A DNA stretch of 64,000 nt from JAGQZY01 sp964588335 (lineage in GTDB: Bacteria > Bdellovibrionota > Bdellovibrionia > Bdellovibrionales > JAGQZY01). Positions 42,602 through 51,434 of the stretch are shown here, in pieces. Every line of letters begins with the position of its first letter. Positions within the stretch are counted from its first letter, which is position 1. The DNA is taken from assembly GCA_964588335.1 (NCBI GenBank), contig CAZPOV010000009.1, positions 62,001-126,000 on the forward strand, written 5' to 3'. Under the pieces are notes generated by a model. It made no database searches, was not told the DNA's origin, and saw only the letters and a program-made list of their open reading frames with translations. The position numbers were made by a program, and so were the translations under genes.

Positions 42602-44407
42602 ATGACTAAGAAGTCATATTTGGCATTTCTATCAAATCAGCAAGGTATGAGCTTTCCGTTAGTCATGGTTCTAGGAGCCGTGGGTGCGGTTGTGGTTCTA
42701 TCAATGTCTGAAACCATTGTGGGTGCCGCCGGGCTTATGTCGGATCGAAACAAAATTGTGGCCTACGAGAGTTTCGTTGAAAATATTCGCAACGTCATGG
42801 AAGATCCAGCAGCCTGTACTGAAATGTTAGAAGGAATTCGAGTCAATACTGGAATGGCGAGCACAACGTCTGTCGACGCTATTGATTCTGATTTTGATGA
42901 GGCGCCGGCGCTGGCTTCAACGCTGTTGACCAGTGATGCCGACAATATTCGTCGTGGCTGGCAAGATCCTGAAAAATCTTTTGGAATTGATCGCATGGAA
43001 ATCGAAATTTTAGGTCGTGATGTGCCAGACCGATCACAACGACCTTTTGTGGATAGTCATTACATGCAATTGGACAACCCGGCATTAACACCAAGTGTTC
43101 AACTGGCCTTTCCGGCGCGTTTTATTTTTCATCCCTCGGGGATCAAGTCGAAAACATTGCGTGAATCCGAGATGTATGATGAGCGCTTTGAAGATGCCGA
43201 TGCCGCTGTCGAAAATGCTAAAAAACTGATGCAGTTCGAAGATGCCAACACAGACAGTTTAGAGCGCGGACGGATTGACGTTCGTGTATTCTTGAACGTT
43301 CAAATGACGGCCGCCGGGCAGGGTATTATTCGAAGTTGTTATGGTTACAATAGTGCCGCGTCGATTTGTGCTGGTTCGGGGGGAACTTACCAATACAAGG
43401 AAGATCCGCAAGATCCTCATCCCGAAATTAAATGTAAGCCTTGGAAAAAATGCTTTCAATCACCGGATGGTTTAGTCGACAGTAAGAATCAGTGTCCAGA
43501 ACCGTTCAATCAAAAAGGCAAAGATGGCGAGTATTTGTTTGCTGACAAGATTGGTGTCGCCGGCTCCGGAGATAAATATCTTTGTAACTGGTGCCATCCC
43601 TGGCCTTACGATAAAAATGGTCTTGATGAAAGTGGCGATGACTTAACTAAAAAAACCTTAGAGTGGCTCGAACAAGAATGGTTGCGTTTAGCTCAGTTGG
43701 CACAATCATTAATGCCTCATGTGCCAGACCCTCTTAATCCGCCACCGGCTTATGCTAATGAAATTTATAAGCTGGCTACGGAGTGGACCTATTTAGAGGA
43801 ATTAACCAAAGAAAGTGGTTACGCCCAAGACACCTCCAGTGCTGAATATAAAGAGGCCCGTGCCTTACAGGACGCGGTGATCGCTCTTCAAAATGACATC
43901 TTCGCGAAGAAGGCTGAAGTGGTTAATTTGGAAATGGAAGTTGAGGATTTAGAAGATGAACTTGAGGCTGTGAAGTTAGCAAAAATCAAAATGGCCTTCG
44001 GTGGTGAAGTTAAACAATCGGATGTCGATGCTGCAAAGGCGGCTATGGATACAGCCAAAGCGACTTACGATGCCGATCCAACAGCAGCCAACGAAATTGC
44101 CTATAACGATGCTAAAGGTGACTATGAGTCAGTTAAAGCCATGTATGAAGATCCAAATATTGAGAATACCATTAAAACTCAGTTAGCCACGGCCAAAGCA
44201 CAGCTTTCGACCGCCAAGTCAGAATTGGCGCAACTAGAGGCTGATCTCGCAGCCGCCATCGCGGCCAGAGACTCAATGACCACTTCGACTGGCCAGTCTG
44301 TTGAGGACTTTTTGAACCCCATCGAATCGGTCAAAACTCAGTTGGTCACTGATTTTGGTATTGACGAGTCGGTGATTGTTTTTATGGATGAAGTGCGTGG
44401 ATTCTAA
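42602..44407 (+). CDS. Large prepilin-like exported protein with coiled coil
   Basis: A 601-residue protein with a type IV prepilin-like start: short basic leader, Gly15, then MSFPLVMVLGAVGAVVVLSMSE hydrophobic helix. Glu at +5 is absent, as in some minor pseudopilins. C72 in the motif CTEMLEGIRV is 57 residues after Gly15, and RSCYGYN follows at 244-250; the other two prepilin-like proteins nearby share both. A Cys-rich segment lies at about 255-335. Residues about 400-570 are a long Ala/Glu/Lys coiled coil. Likely an outward-facing pilus- or secretion-associated protein. The 3' end overlaps the convergent Tat-like gene by four bases. Confidence 0.7.
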   Translation: MTKKSYLAFLSNQQGMSFPLVMVLGAVGAVVVLSMSETIVGAAGLMSDRNKIVAYESFVENIRNVMEDPAACTEMLEGIRVNTGMASTTSVDAIDSDFDEAPALASTLLTSDADNIRRGWQDPEKSFGIDRMEIEILGRDVPDRSQRPFVDSHYMQLDNPALTPSVQLAFPARFIFHPSGIKSKTLRESEMYDERFEDADAAVENAKKLMQFEDANTDSLERGRIDVRVFLNVQMTAAGQGIIRSCYGYNSAASICAGSGGTYQYKEDPQDPHPEIKCKPWKKCFQSPDGLVDSKNQCPEPFNQKGKDGEYLFADKIGVAGSGDKYLCNWCHPWPYDKNGLDESGDDLTKKTLEWLEQEWLRLAQLAQSLMPHVPDPLNPPPAYANEIYKLATEWTYLEELTKESGYAQDTSSAEYKEARALQDAVIALQNDIFAKKAEVVNLEMEVEDLEDELEAVKLAKIKMAFGGEVKQSDVDAAKAAMDTAKATYDADPTAANEIAYNDAKGDYESVKAMYEDPNIENTIKTQLATAKAQLSTAKSELAQLEADLAAAIAARDSMTTSTGQSVEDFLNPIESVKTQLVTDFGIDESVIVFMDEVRGF

Positions 44408-45231
44408 GGGTAGTAAACCTTCAGTTCATCGGCACCCCTGGTGTCGATGAAGTCAGCGATCTGTTTGAACTCAGAATGATGTTGGGCGGCTATCCACGCG
44501 ATTCCCGATTTTAAAACGGGTAGAAAAGTTCCCTTGGTGCGAAACTTCCAAGTCACCTTTTGTTGCGAGTCCATCACACGAAAAGCTTGGGTAACAAGAC
44601 GAGCATCCAACTCTTTTGGAAGGTGATCTTGGAAATCTGAGGCCGGAAAAACCAGGCCGCGTCTTTTCTCCTCACTTCCCTTAAACTCGACAAAGCCTAG
44701 AAGGGGGAGTTGATCTCTCTTGGTTCCTAAAAAGCTTTCTGGTAGAGGGTTTTTAAACCAGATTTTCAGTGTCGTATTAGAAACATCGTGGGACCATCCG
44801 AAAAAATCACCAACCGTCCACTCAGATAGGTTAAAATCTTTAATCTTTGTTTGCAGAAAAGCTTCAACATATTTGTATCCCGACTCGTTCCAGCTTGGCA
44901 GTCCGGCATAGTAACAGGAGTGTTTCCTTTGGTCTGCGATCAGGTGATGGCGGGTTAAAAAGTTTTCGACGTAGTGATCCGACCGTAAAGGTTGACCAAA
45001 TGTTTCAACGTTCTTAAGCCAATAAGAAAACAGCTGTTTTTCTTGAGAGCTCATTTGGTTAGTAAAGTCGAACCATTGAGCCTGGTACCAATCCCAATAG
45101 CGACGAAGATAGGCTTGCACATACGACTTTGGGGGACGCCCGAGAATGCGGTCCAAGGGATAGGCCAGCGCGCCGCGAGACAGAAGGGTCCAATGGACAA
45201 GGTTTACTAAAAAAGTTCGTCGACTGATCAC
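44404..45231 (-). CDS. Exported protein with Tat-like signal, unknown
   Basis: I do not recognise this 275-residue protein. It starts ISRRTFLVNLVHWTLLSRGALA, a twin-arginine-type signal (SRRTFL), suggesting export in folded form. The mature part is rich in aromatic residues (YLRRYWDWYQAQWFDF), with HH pairs (TRHHLIAD, AQHHSEF). The start is a GTG overlapping the polyamine-synthase stop as GTGA, so it is the third gene of a coupled operon. Function unknown; it may process or bind the product of the upstream enzyme. Confidence 0.6.
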   Translation of the reverse strand: MISRRTFLVNLVHWTLLSRGALAYPLDRILGRPPKSYVQAYLRRYWDWYQAQWFDFTNQMSSQEKQLFSYWLKNVETFGQPLRSDHYVENFLTRHHLIADQRKHSCYYAGLPSWNESGYKYVEAFLQTKIKDFNLSEWTVGDFFGWSHDVSNTTLKIWFKNPLPESFLGTKRDQLPLLGFVEFKGSEEKRRGLVFPASDFQDHLPKELDARLVTQAFRVMDSQQKVTWKFRTKGTFLPVLKSGIAWIAAQHHSEFKQIADFIDTRGADELKVYYP

Positions 45232-47417
45232 CAGCTCACCACCTTTTTAGGGCGATAGACACTGTTGACTTGGTCGGAATCAGGGAGTTGCAGAACTTCT
45301 TGAATGGGAACCAAATTGACAAAACTTGAATTTGGTAAGGTTTCAGGCAAAGACTGATAGTTAAAAGCCAATGCTCTTTGTTGTCTTTCAGCGTATATAA
45401 AAGGCTCGATGGATCCGAAAGGTAAAACGGTTTGAAAGCCTGAGGTCTTGAGCGTGTTCAAAAGGGTTGCGGTTGGCCTTAAATGATCCGATGAATTGTT
45501 ATTGAATCGAAAAGAAATGGGGGCGTTCATTATCAAAAACCCCTTGGCATCCAGTCGACGAGCCACCAGACGATAAAACTCTTGTGAATACAGCCGTGAG
45601 AGCTCGTAGTTGGTTGGGTAAGGAAAGTCGACAAAAATGGCATCAAACACCTGCTGGTGGGACTTCAGCCAAGAGAAAGCATCCTCTGTGAACACTTTTA
45701 GACGGCTGCTTTCAAAGATATTGCCGTTGGCTTTTTTAATTCGCCAATGACTTTTTGCCAGATCAATCATCGCCGGATCCAACTCGATAAGAGTCATCGA
45801 CTGTATTCCTTTTTGCTGACTTAGTTTATGGGCGAGAAGCCCGTCTCCGCCTCCAAGAATAAGAACTTTCTTTGGCTTTGTTTCTGCCAGATTTAAAGCG
45901 CCAACACTAAAAGAGTCATGATAAAGATCGTGATAGAACAATGAAAACTGCGGTTGTTGGTTTATATAAAGGTGCAAGTCATCGTATCCGGTGCCGGTAT
46001 TGGGTATCTCAGTGCGAACCAAGTCAATATTTTGGTAAGGGGTGACTATTCTTCGGATATCTGAAAGCTCGCGATCCAATGTTTGAAAGCTATTAAAAGT
46101 CTGTAAAGAGAGTTTTGCCACTTTCACTTTGTTGTAGGTGGCTTTTAAATAAATTTGTTCCCATTGCTTTGTTAGGTCGGGGACAAACGCTAAAGCCAGT
46201 GCAATCAAAGCCAAACCAGAAAAAAGATCTAGGCGTGGCATACTAAAAACTCCACGAAAAACCAAAAATAAAAAAACATTGGTGGCCACCACCAAAATTA
46301 AACTGATCTGTAAACCGAAAGAGGGCAACAAATAAAGGCTGACGACGACACTGGCAACAAGTGCTCCTAGGTAATTCCAAAAGAAAAGTGCCGGCCAGGC
46401 TTTTTGATCTTCCGTTGATAAAGATTTCATCAGTATTGGCAGTTCATGACCTGATAGAAAACCGATCCAGCCGATGAAAAGAAGAAAAAAGAACTGCATA
46501 ACAATTTGGCTTTGGGGTGTGAAAAAATAAGTTGTCCACATTGTGGCCAGTACAAAACCGAGTAGCGGAAGGCACAAGGCACTGGCTATCAGCATTGTTT
46601 CGATTTTGATCAATTGCTTACCAAGGTTTTTATCGTTGACGGTAAATGATCCTAAGGCCATTCCCATAAGAAAAAATCCGATTCCGTAAGTCATTGCATA
46701 AACTTCGTTATGAAAGAAATCCACCACCCAGCGCGCCATTAGAAGTTCATAGGACAGACTGCAGAACGAAAACATGAAGCTTAGAAACAGCAGTCGACCT
46801 TTGCGGAGGTGTGAATGGCTTTCTTTGCATGAGACATTTTCGGTGAAAGGCAAAACCAGGAGGAGGAGAAGTGTCAATGCACCGATGACCAAATTCGCGT
46901 AAATCAAATTAAAGACACCAAGTTTTTGAAACAGGAAAGGAAACGCCATACAAGCGATAAACATTCCTAAATAGTCGAAGCCTAAAATATGGGACTCTTT
47001 TGAGCCAACGGTGGTTTGTCCCAGAAAAATAAGAACAGGGAGGTCGAGACCGGTGATCAGGCCGACAACAATAAGCGGTGCATAGGCCAGCCAAGCGAAG
47101 GGGTTGGCTAAGGTGAGCTGCCAGGTCTCACCAATGGTGTAAATGAGCGCTGGCCCGAGAATCGAAAGGCTGATTAGACTGAGGGTGGAGAAAATTAAAA
47201 TCTTAGAATGGTCGAAGAGGCTCCCCAGTCGCAAGTAAAGCAACGACCCCATGCCCAACGAAAAAATAAACAGGCCGATTCCTAACTGGTACTGGAGAAG
47301 TGTTCCACCTAAGCTGGCGGCAATGGTCTGAGTGATATTAGTTTCAACTAAAAAGCCGTTGCCTGCACACAAAAGTGTGATCAACAGAATTGTTGGTTTT
47401 TGTATTGATTGAGTCAT
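45228..47417 (-). CDS. Membrane-embedded spermidine synthase-like fusion protein
   Basis: A 729-residue protein. The first 410 residues contain 10-12 membrane segments resembling the MFS-like spermidine synthase-associated membrane domain. The C-terminal 300 residues are an aminopropyltransferase fold: KKVLILGGGDGLLAHKL (motif I), TLIELDPAMIDLAKSHW (motif II), VFTEDAFSWL and DAIFVDFPYPTNYELSRLYSQEFY (active site). Such fusions are known but their substrate is uncertain. The ATG overlaps the upstream gene stop (TAATG), and its own stop overlaps the next start. Flanked on both sides by prepilin-like genes. Confidence 0.85.
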   Translation of the reverse strand: MTQSIQKPTILLITLLCAGNGFLVETNITQTIAASLGGTLLQYQLGIGLFIFSLGMGSLLYLRLGSLFDHSKILIFSTLSLISLSILGPALIYTIGETWQLTLANPFAWLAYAPLIVVGLITGLDLPVLIFLGQTTVGSKESHILGFDYLGMFIACMAFPFLFQKLGVFNLIYANLVIGALTLLLLLVLPFTENVSCKESHSHLRKGRLLFLSFMFSFCSLSYELLMARWVVDFFHNEVYAMTYGIGFFLMGMALGSFTVNDKNLGKQLIKIETMLIASALCLPLLGFVLATMWTTYFFTPQSQIVMQFFFLLFIGWIGFLSGHELPILMKSLSTEDQKAWPALFFWNYLGALVASVVVSLYLLPSFGLQISLILVVATNVFLFLVFRGVFSMPRLDLFSGLALIALALAFVPDLTKQWEQIYLKATYNKVKVAKLSLQTFNSFQTLDRELSDIRRIVTPYQNIDLVRTEIPNTGTGYDDLHLYINQQPQFSLFYHDLYHDSFSVGALNLAETKPKKVLILGGGDGLLAHKLSQQKGIQSMTLIELDPAMIDLAKSHWRIKKANGNIFESSRLKVFTEDAFSWLKSHQQVFDAIFVDFPYPTNYELSRLYSQEFYRLVARRLDAKGFLIMNAPISFRFNNNSSDHLRPTATLLNTLKTSGFQTVLPFGSIEPFIYAERQQRALAFNYQSLPETLPNSSFVNLVPIQEVLQLPDSDQVNSVYRPKKVVSW

Positions 47418-48178
47418 TATTTCTTGGAATTTTGAGGAGGGTCCATGGCTTCAATTTGACCAAATATCTTATCCAGATATCCGTCATTGCTATCCAATCT
47501 TCCTGGCGGAGCTGTGTATACGAAGACATAACTGCCTTTCTTGTCTTTTCGATTCACCAAAGCAAAATGCACTTTCTGGCCATCGTCGGTGTCTGCACTC
47601 ATGACGTCGATCTGTGAAATACCCTTTTTCCTTGAAGCTCCTGGAATGCTCTGGGGTTTTGAGAAATTACTAAGCTTTTTACCGTTAAGATTGGGGATGG
47701 CATCACTCTCCTCTTCCATGTATTGGCGCACTTGCTCAATGGTGGTTGGTCCCGGTCGAGCCGCCGCGGTGAGGGCTTCTTTCGAGTGAGAATTGTAGCC
47801 ATAAATGGTTTTAACCCCATCTTCGATATCGACATCGATGTAATTCAGGTGGCCTGGCAACGGGACTTTTAAGAATGTTTGTTTGGTAAATCGTCGTTTG
47901 CTGATCTGGGACTTGATTTCAATCTGTTTTTTTACAGAAACCTTTGGGGCGTCTATTTTCTTTTTTGCGCGGGCCGATAGAAGGCGAGGTTTTTGATTGG
48001 TTGGATTTGCGCGATAGCGGCGTTCTTCCGGTTTGACAAGTCGTCCCTTCGCAATCGGGGCAATATCTCCTTGCTCTGCACGCTCAAGAGTATAGAATTT
48101 ATACAGAAGCACTGCGCCGGCACACAACATGAGGCCAAAAAGGCCATATAATAATTTTTCTTTGGTGTCGTGGGGCAT
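47417..48178 (-). CDS. Membrane-anchored basic protein, unknown
   Basis: An unrecognised protein of about 253 residues from the ATG at 48178 (start MPHDTKEKLLYGLFG). Upstream in-frame starts would overlap the divergent prepilin gene. One N-terminal membrane helix (about 8-27) is followed by a basic Lys/Arg-rich linker (RLVKPEERRYRANP ... RAKKKIDAPKVSVKK) and a C-terminal globular part (about 120-253) with beta-rich sequence (YIDVDIEDGVKTIYGYN). It is the first gene of a three-gene coupled operon with the polyamine-synthase fusion and the Tat-like protein. Probably faces the periplasm. Confidence 0.6.
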   Translation of the reverse strand: MPHDTKEKLLYGLFGLMLCAGAVLLYKFYTLERAEQGDIAPIAKGRLVKPEERRYRANPTNQKPRLLSARAKKKIDAPKVSVKKQIEIKSQISKRRFTKQTFLKVPLPGHLNYIDVDIEDGVKTIYGYNSHSKEALTAAARPGPTTIEQVRQYMEEESDAIPNLNGKKLSNFSKPQSIPGASRKKGISQIDVMSADTDDGQKVHFALVNRKDKKGSYVFVYTAPPGRLDSNDGYLDKIFGQIEAMDPPQNSKK

Positions 48179-48190
48179 AGTGAAATTGGA

Positions 48191-48200
48191 ACATATATGT
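48191..48200. promoter_or_regulatory. Palindrome in a 47-bp divergent promoter region
   Basis: ACATATATGT, a perfect 10-bp palindrome, lies between start codons at 48178 (minus) and 48226 (plus). It could be an operator for both the prepilin gene and the polyamine-synthase operon. Function inferred. Confidence 0.3.
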
Positions 48201-48225
48201 AATTGACACGCAACGGGGAAGTGCA

Positions 48226-49125
48226 ATGAAATCGAAATTAAGCGCATCAAAAGGGATGTCCCTAATAGAAGTCATGGTGACCACGGCGGTGGCTTCAATT
48301 ATTATGGTAGCCATTGGGAACTCGCTAATTAGCCTTTACCAACATCAAAGCACCGTGACTGCAAAAGATGAAGGCAACGAATTTGCCGCCGATTTCTCAC
48401 GTTTGTTATCACAAAATGATGTGTGCACTTCGATGCTTAATGGAATCACTCTCAGTGCCAGTGGTGCACCTATTGAAATCACAATTCCCGACCTGATTAC
48501 AGCCAATAAGCAAAAAGCCCTAACCGACCCAGCCGCCGACGACTTGCAAGCCGGAACTGATATTTATAATGGTCTTCGCACACTGAGTTTGACCATAGAA
48601 AACTCCAGCCTGCCGGATCAAGAAACTGAAATAGACCTGACTCCTAACGATGCCGATACAACTTTAACCACGGTTGTGCGTCGAGTGGCCGAGATTGAAC
48701 TGCGTTTAGGTATTGTGAAAGCCGATAACGTCCAAGAGTTAAAACCCAGGCGGTACCAGGTTCCCGTTATGGCACTACAATCAAATGACCGGATCCACAG
48801 TTGCGCGACCGAACTTCAAGTCACTGATGCCTGCTCAACCATAGGAAGCGCCTACGATCCGACCACTGGCTCCTGTGTGCCATCCACAAACTGTTTTATG
48901 AAAGGTGCTTACACTACGGTCAATTGTAAAAGTTCCGACGGTGTGTTAACTGGTTGTCCCGATCCTGTTTTAAATAAAATCACCAGTGGGCAGAACTGTC
49001 CGGGAGCTGGAATGGCGACGGAGTCGGGAAGAAACAGTTTTCAAATTGCTGAAGACTGTGGAAAAAAGTGTACCCGGTACTATGATGTGGAGATTATCTA
49101 CTATATATGTTTGGAGTGTAGCTAA
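48226..49125 (+). CDS. Prepilin-like protein (type IV pilin/pseudopilin N-terminus)
   Basis: A 299-residue exported protein. The prepilin peptidase site is textbook: SKG|MSLIEVMVTTAVASIIMVAIG with Glu at +5. C67 in CTSMLNGITL is 57 residues after Gly10, and HSCATELQ follows at 192-199, matching the other two family members here. The C-terminal 100 residues hold many Cys pairs (CSTIG, CVPSTNCF, CKSSDGVLTGC, CPGAG, CGKKCTRYY, CLECS), implying a disulfide-rich exposed domain. It diverges from the polyamine-synthase operon. Likely a minor pilin or pseudopilin. Confidence 0.75.
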   Translation: MKSKLSASKGMSLIEVMVTTAVASIIMVAIGNSLISLYQHQSTVTAKDEGNEFAADFSRLLSQNDVCTSMLNGITLSASGAPIEITIPDLITANKQKALTDPAADDLQAGTDIYNGLRTLSLTIENSSLPDQETEIDLTPNDADTTLTTVVRRVAEIELRLGIVKADNVQELKPRRYQVPVMALQSNDRIHSCATELQVTDACSTIGSAYDPTTGSCVPSTNCFMKGAYTTVNCKSSDGVLTGCPDPVLNKITSGQNCPGAGMATESGRNSFQIAEDCGKKCTRYYDVEIIYYICLECS

Positions 49126-50108
49126 GATTCAAAGACCTTAGCAAATTCAGGGTCCTTTTTTCGCCATATCACGGCATCTAGAAAATAGTGTGTCATTAAC
49201 GGGGTGACCACCAAACTAACCGCCAGCGAGGTGCCCCAGTCTCCGCGGTATTCAAAGGAAGCGGCCGATTTTACGAAGTTGATTTGGGTGAGATACTCTA
49301 AGAAACCGAAAACAGCACTGACAACGACTACCGGAATGATCAAAAGCCAAAGACTTAACTTGCGATTCGAGGTTCTTTCTAAAACTCGAGCAGTCAAAAA
49401 GAAGTAAGCGATGCCGTGAATAGCGACCATTGGCACTAAAACCTGATCGACAGTGGTTCCTAAACTAAAACAGCAGAAGTTCACCAAACCCGGAAACAGA
49501 ATCGAGAAAAACACCGGACTTTGCAATTGGCCTTGTTTATGAAGTCTCAAGGAATAAGAAAAAAAAGTGAAAAGCGTTAATGCATTCAGACCAAGAAAGA
49601 TAAGGAAGAGAGTTTGATCAGGATAAAAGAAGAATTCTTTTTCATGATAGATTCCACTGTAACGAAAGCTTTTAAAGTGAAAACCAATAAAAGGAAGGAC
49701 CGTTAAAGCGTAAAGAAACAGGCCACTGTTCGGGATCGAGTGATTGATTTTTTCGTACCATTTTAGAATTCCGTAGTGCTGGCGCGTGTTGTGATAGAAA
49801 GTGGCATACAGAACAAAACTCCACAGGTAGGGGACTCCAAGGTAAGCCCAACTAAAAAAGATAAGAAAGCATAGTAGGGGGACGCTAAGATACAACGGAC
49901 TGGAGAAAACAATGTTCTTCTTGAAGTAAGTTCTGAAGGCCGTGGCATAGGCATGACCGGAGTCAATAAACACATAGGCCACCAAGGCTAACAGTCCCCA
50001 GGCTTTTCCTTGTGGGGTGTACATCAAAAGCAAGATCAATGGAAAGGCGGCGCCCCAAAGGACCGCGAAATCTTTGATAAAGCTGTTGAAAATCCACTGT
50101 TTTTTCAT
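49122..50108 (-). CDS. Polytopic membrane protein with conserved histidines, unknown
   Basis: A 328-residue inner-membrane protein with about eight hydrophobic segments. Polar motifs sit within or next to them: FIDSGHAYATAFRTYF, YATFYHNTRQHYGILKWYEK, MVAIHGIAYFF and PLMTHYFLDAVIWRKKD. The pattern of His and Asp at helix borders suggests a membrane di-metal enzyme such as a desaturase-, hydroxylase- or Brp/Blh-like oxygenase, but I cannot place it in a family. Its 3' end overlaps the convergent prepilin gene by four bases; 35 bases separate it from the divergent HTTM pair. Confidence 0.6.
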   Translation of the reverse strand: MKKQWIFNSFIKDFAVLWGAAFPLILLLMYTPQGKAWGLLALVAYVFIDSGHAYATAFRTYFKKNIVFSSPLYLSVPLLCFLIFFSWAYLGVPYLWSFVLYATFYHNTRQHYGILKWYEKINHSIPNSGLFLYALTVLPFIGFHFKSFRYSGIYHEKEFFFYPDQTLFLIFLGLNALTLFTFFSYSLRLHKQGQLQSPVFFSILFPGLVNFCCFSLGTTVDQVLVPMVAIHGIAYFFLTARVLERTSNRKLSLWLLIIPVVVVSAVFGFLEYLTQINFVKSAASFEYRGDWGTSLAVSLVVTPLMTHYFLDAVIWRKKDPEFAKVFES

Positions 50109-50143
50109 TTTTCCCCAAGTCTCCTTATGATAGTTTCAAGTCC

Positions 50144-50614
50144 ATGCTTCGATTGTCAATATTGTCCCTCTATTTATGCTTAGTCTCCGCCATCGGACTC
50201 ACCTTTGGTCCTTTCGAAGACACGGCATTTCAGCTGTATAATATTTTTTCGACTTTAGGGACCAATCCCTCTTTCACACCAGTGACCTCGGATATGTCGA
50301 TGATGACTAATGAGAAAGGCAGCAATAACTTTGCGAAGCCGTTACAGTTGATTGCATACCAATCGGCTGAAAGTTGGAGAGTCTTTTTGCCAAGTGAATT
50401 GGATCTGTATCGCCTCAAAATTCCTATTATTCTTTTGTTGGAACAAGCCGCAGAGGGAATCGATTTAAAAGAGGCGCGCTATGCTATTTGTCATCAGTTG
50501 GCAAAAGAGTTAGGAGGACCATTAATATCATTTGCTGTGACCGAGGGCCGCATTCAGGTCTCTGACTTTCTTTTTCAACGGGAGTTTGATTGTGATTTTA
50601 CCCCGATTGAATGA
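50144..50614 (+). CDS. Small exported/anchored partner of the HTTM protein
   Basis: An unrecognised 156-residue protein with an N-terminal signal anchor (LSILSLYLCLVSAIGLTFG), then a soluble domain including Cys residues (AICHQLAKEL, FDCDFTPIE). It overlaps the following HTTM gene by about 23 bases, implying coupling. The arrangement of a roughly 155-residue anchored protein before an HTTM protein recalls SdpA before SdpB in Bacillus toxin maturation; sequence homology is not apparent. Role unknown. Confidence 0.55.
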   Translation: MLRLSILSLYLCLVSAIGLTFGPFEDTAFQLYNIFSTLGTNPSFTPVTSDMSMMTNEKGSNNFAKPLQLIAYQSAESWRVFLPSELDLYRLKIPIILLLEQAAEGIDLKEARYAICHQLAKELGGPLISFAVTEGRIQVSDFLFQREFDCDFTPIE

Positions 50615-51434
50615 TCAACAGGTTTTTTCAGCGCTGCGAGTGACTTGTGGGTTGCATTTTTTATTGCTGCAGCTATTGATCCAGCTTCCTAATTTTAACA
50701 CTTTCTATTCGGCTCAAGGTATGGTTGATCCTTATCTTTTTGAATTTTATCGACAGTCACCTTTGTTCTTCATTTGGCCGTGGGACGGACTAAAATTTTT
50801 TCTTTTTATAGTAACTATTCTATTGAGCGGCTTTTTTGCGTTGGGTCTTTGGGCGCGTATTGTCCACCTCCCTCTGTTTTTTCTCACTCTCAGTTTCCAG
50901 ATGGCCAACCCGATGGTGATCCATGAGCCGCAGCAACTCTTGCAATTGCTTCTTTTTGTTTTGTGGTTTGTTCCCTACGAAAACCATTACTGTATTAAGC
51001 GCAGCATGGGCTTCGACTCCTATGAGTATCTCCGAGAGAAATGGGGAAGAAAATGTGTGTATGTCATACAAGGATTTTTAGCCTACTACTATTTACTTGC
51101 AGGTATTAAAAAGCTTCCCGACCCCCTTTGGCGTTCTGGCGAGGCGGTCGGAGTTCTCCTAAAGTCTCCATACCTAGGAAGATCTCACTTTTTGGTGGAT
51201 TGGCTGACTCAATCTTCGTTGACGAGAATGGCGACATATTCGGTATTAGCTTTCGAACTCCTATTTATAACTTTGGTCTTTACCAGACACCGAGTTTACC
51301 TATTTTGGATGGGTGTGATGTTTCACCTGTCCATATTTATTTTTATGGATGTCGGGCTTTTCTGGGCGGCGATGTTGATGTGGTATCCAGTCCTCCTTTT
51401 TAAAAAGGATGCCAAAAAACCATCGGGCCTTTGA
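50592..51434 (+). CDS. HTTM-domain membrane protein (gamma-carboxylase-related)
   Basis: A 280-residue inner-membrane protein with about six membrane segments. The HTTM (vitamin K gamma-carboxylase-like/SdpB) pattern is recognisable: SFQMANPMVIHEPQQLLQLLLFVLWF, AYYYLLAGIKKLPDPLWRSGEAV and LFWMGVMFHLSIFIFMDVGLFWAAML. I favour the GTG at 50592 (seven bases after GGGAG); a TTG two codons earlier is possible. HTTM proteins assist export or modification of peptides in some systems. The 3' end overlaps the convergent gene by 35 bases. Confidence 0.7.
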   Translation: MILPRLNDQQVFSALRVTCGLHFLLLQLLIQLPNFNTFYSAQGMVDPYLFEFYRQSPLFFIWPWDGLKFFLFIVTILLSGFFALGLWARIVHLPLFFLTLSFQMANPMVIHEPQQLLQLLLFVLWFVPYENHYCIKRSMGFDSYEYLREKWGRKCVYVIQGFLAYYYLLAGIKKLPDPLWRSGEAVGVLLKSPYLGRSHFLVDWLTQSSLTRMATYSVLAFELLFITLVFTRHRVYLFWMGVMFHLSIFIFMDVGLFWAAMLMWYPVLLFKKDAKKPSGL

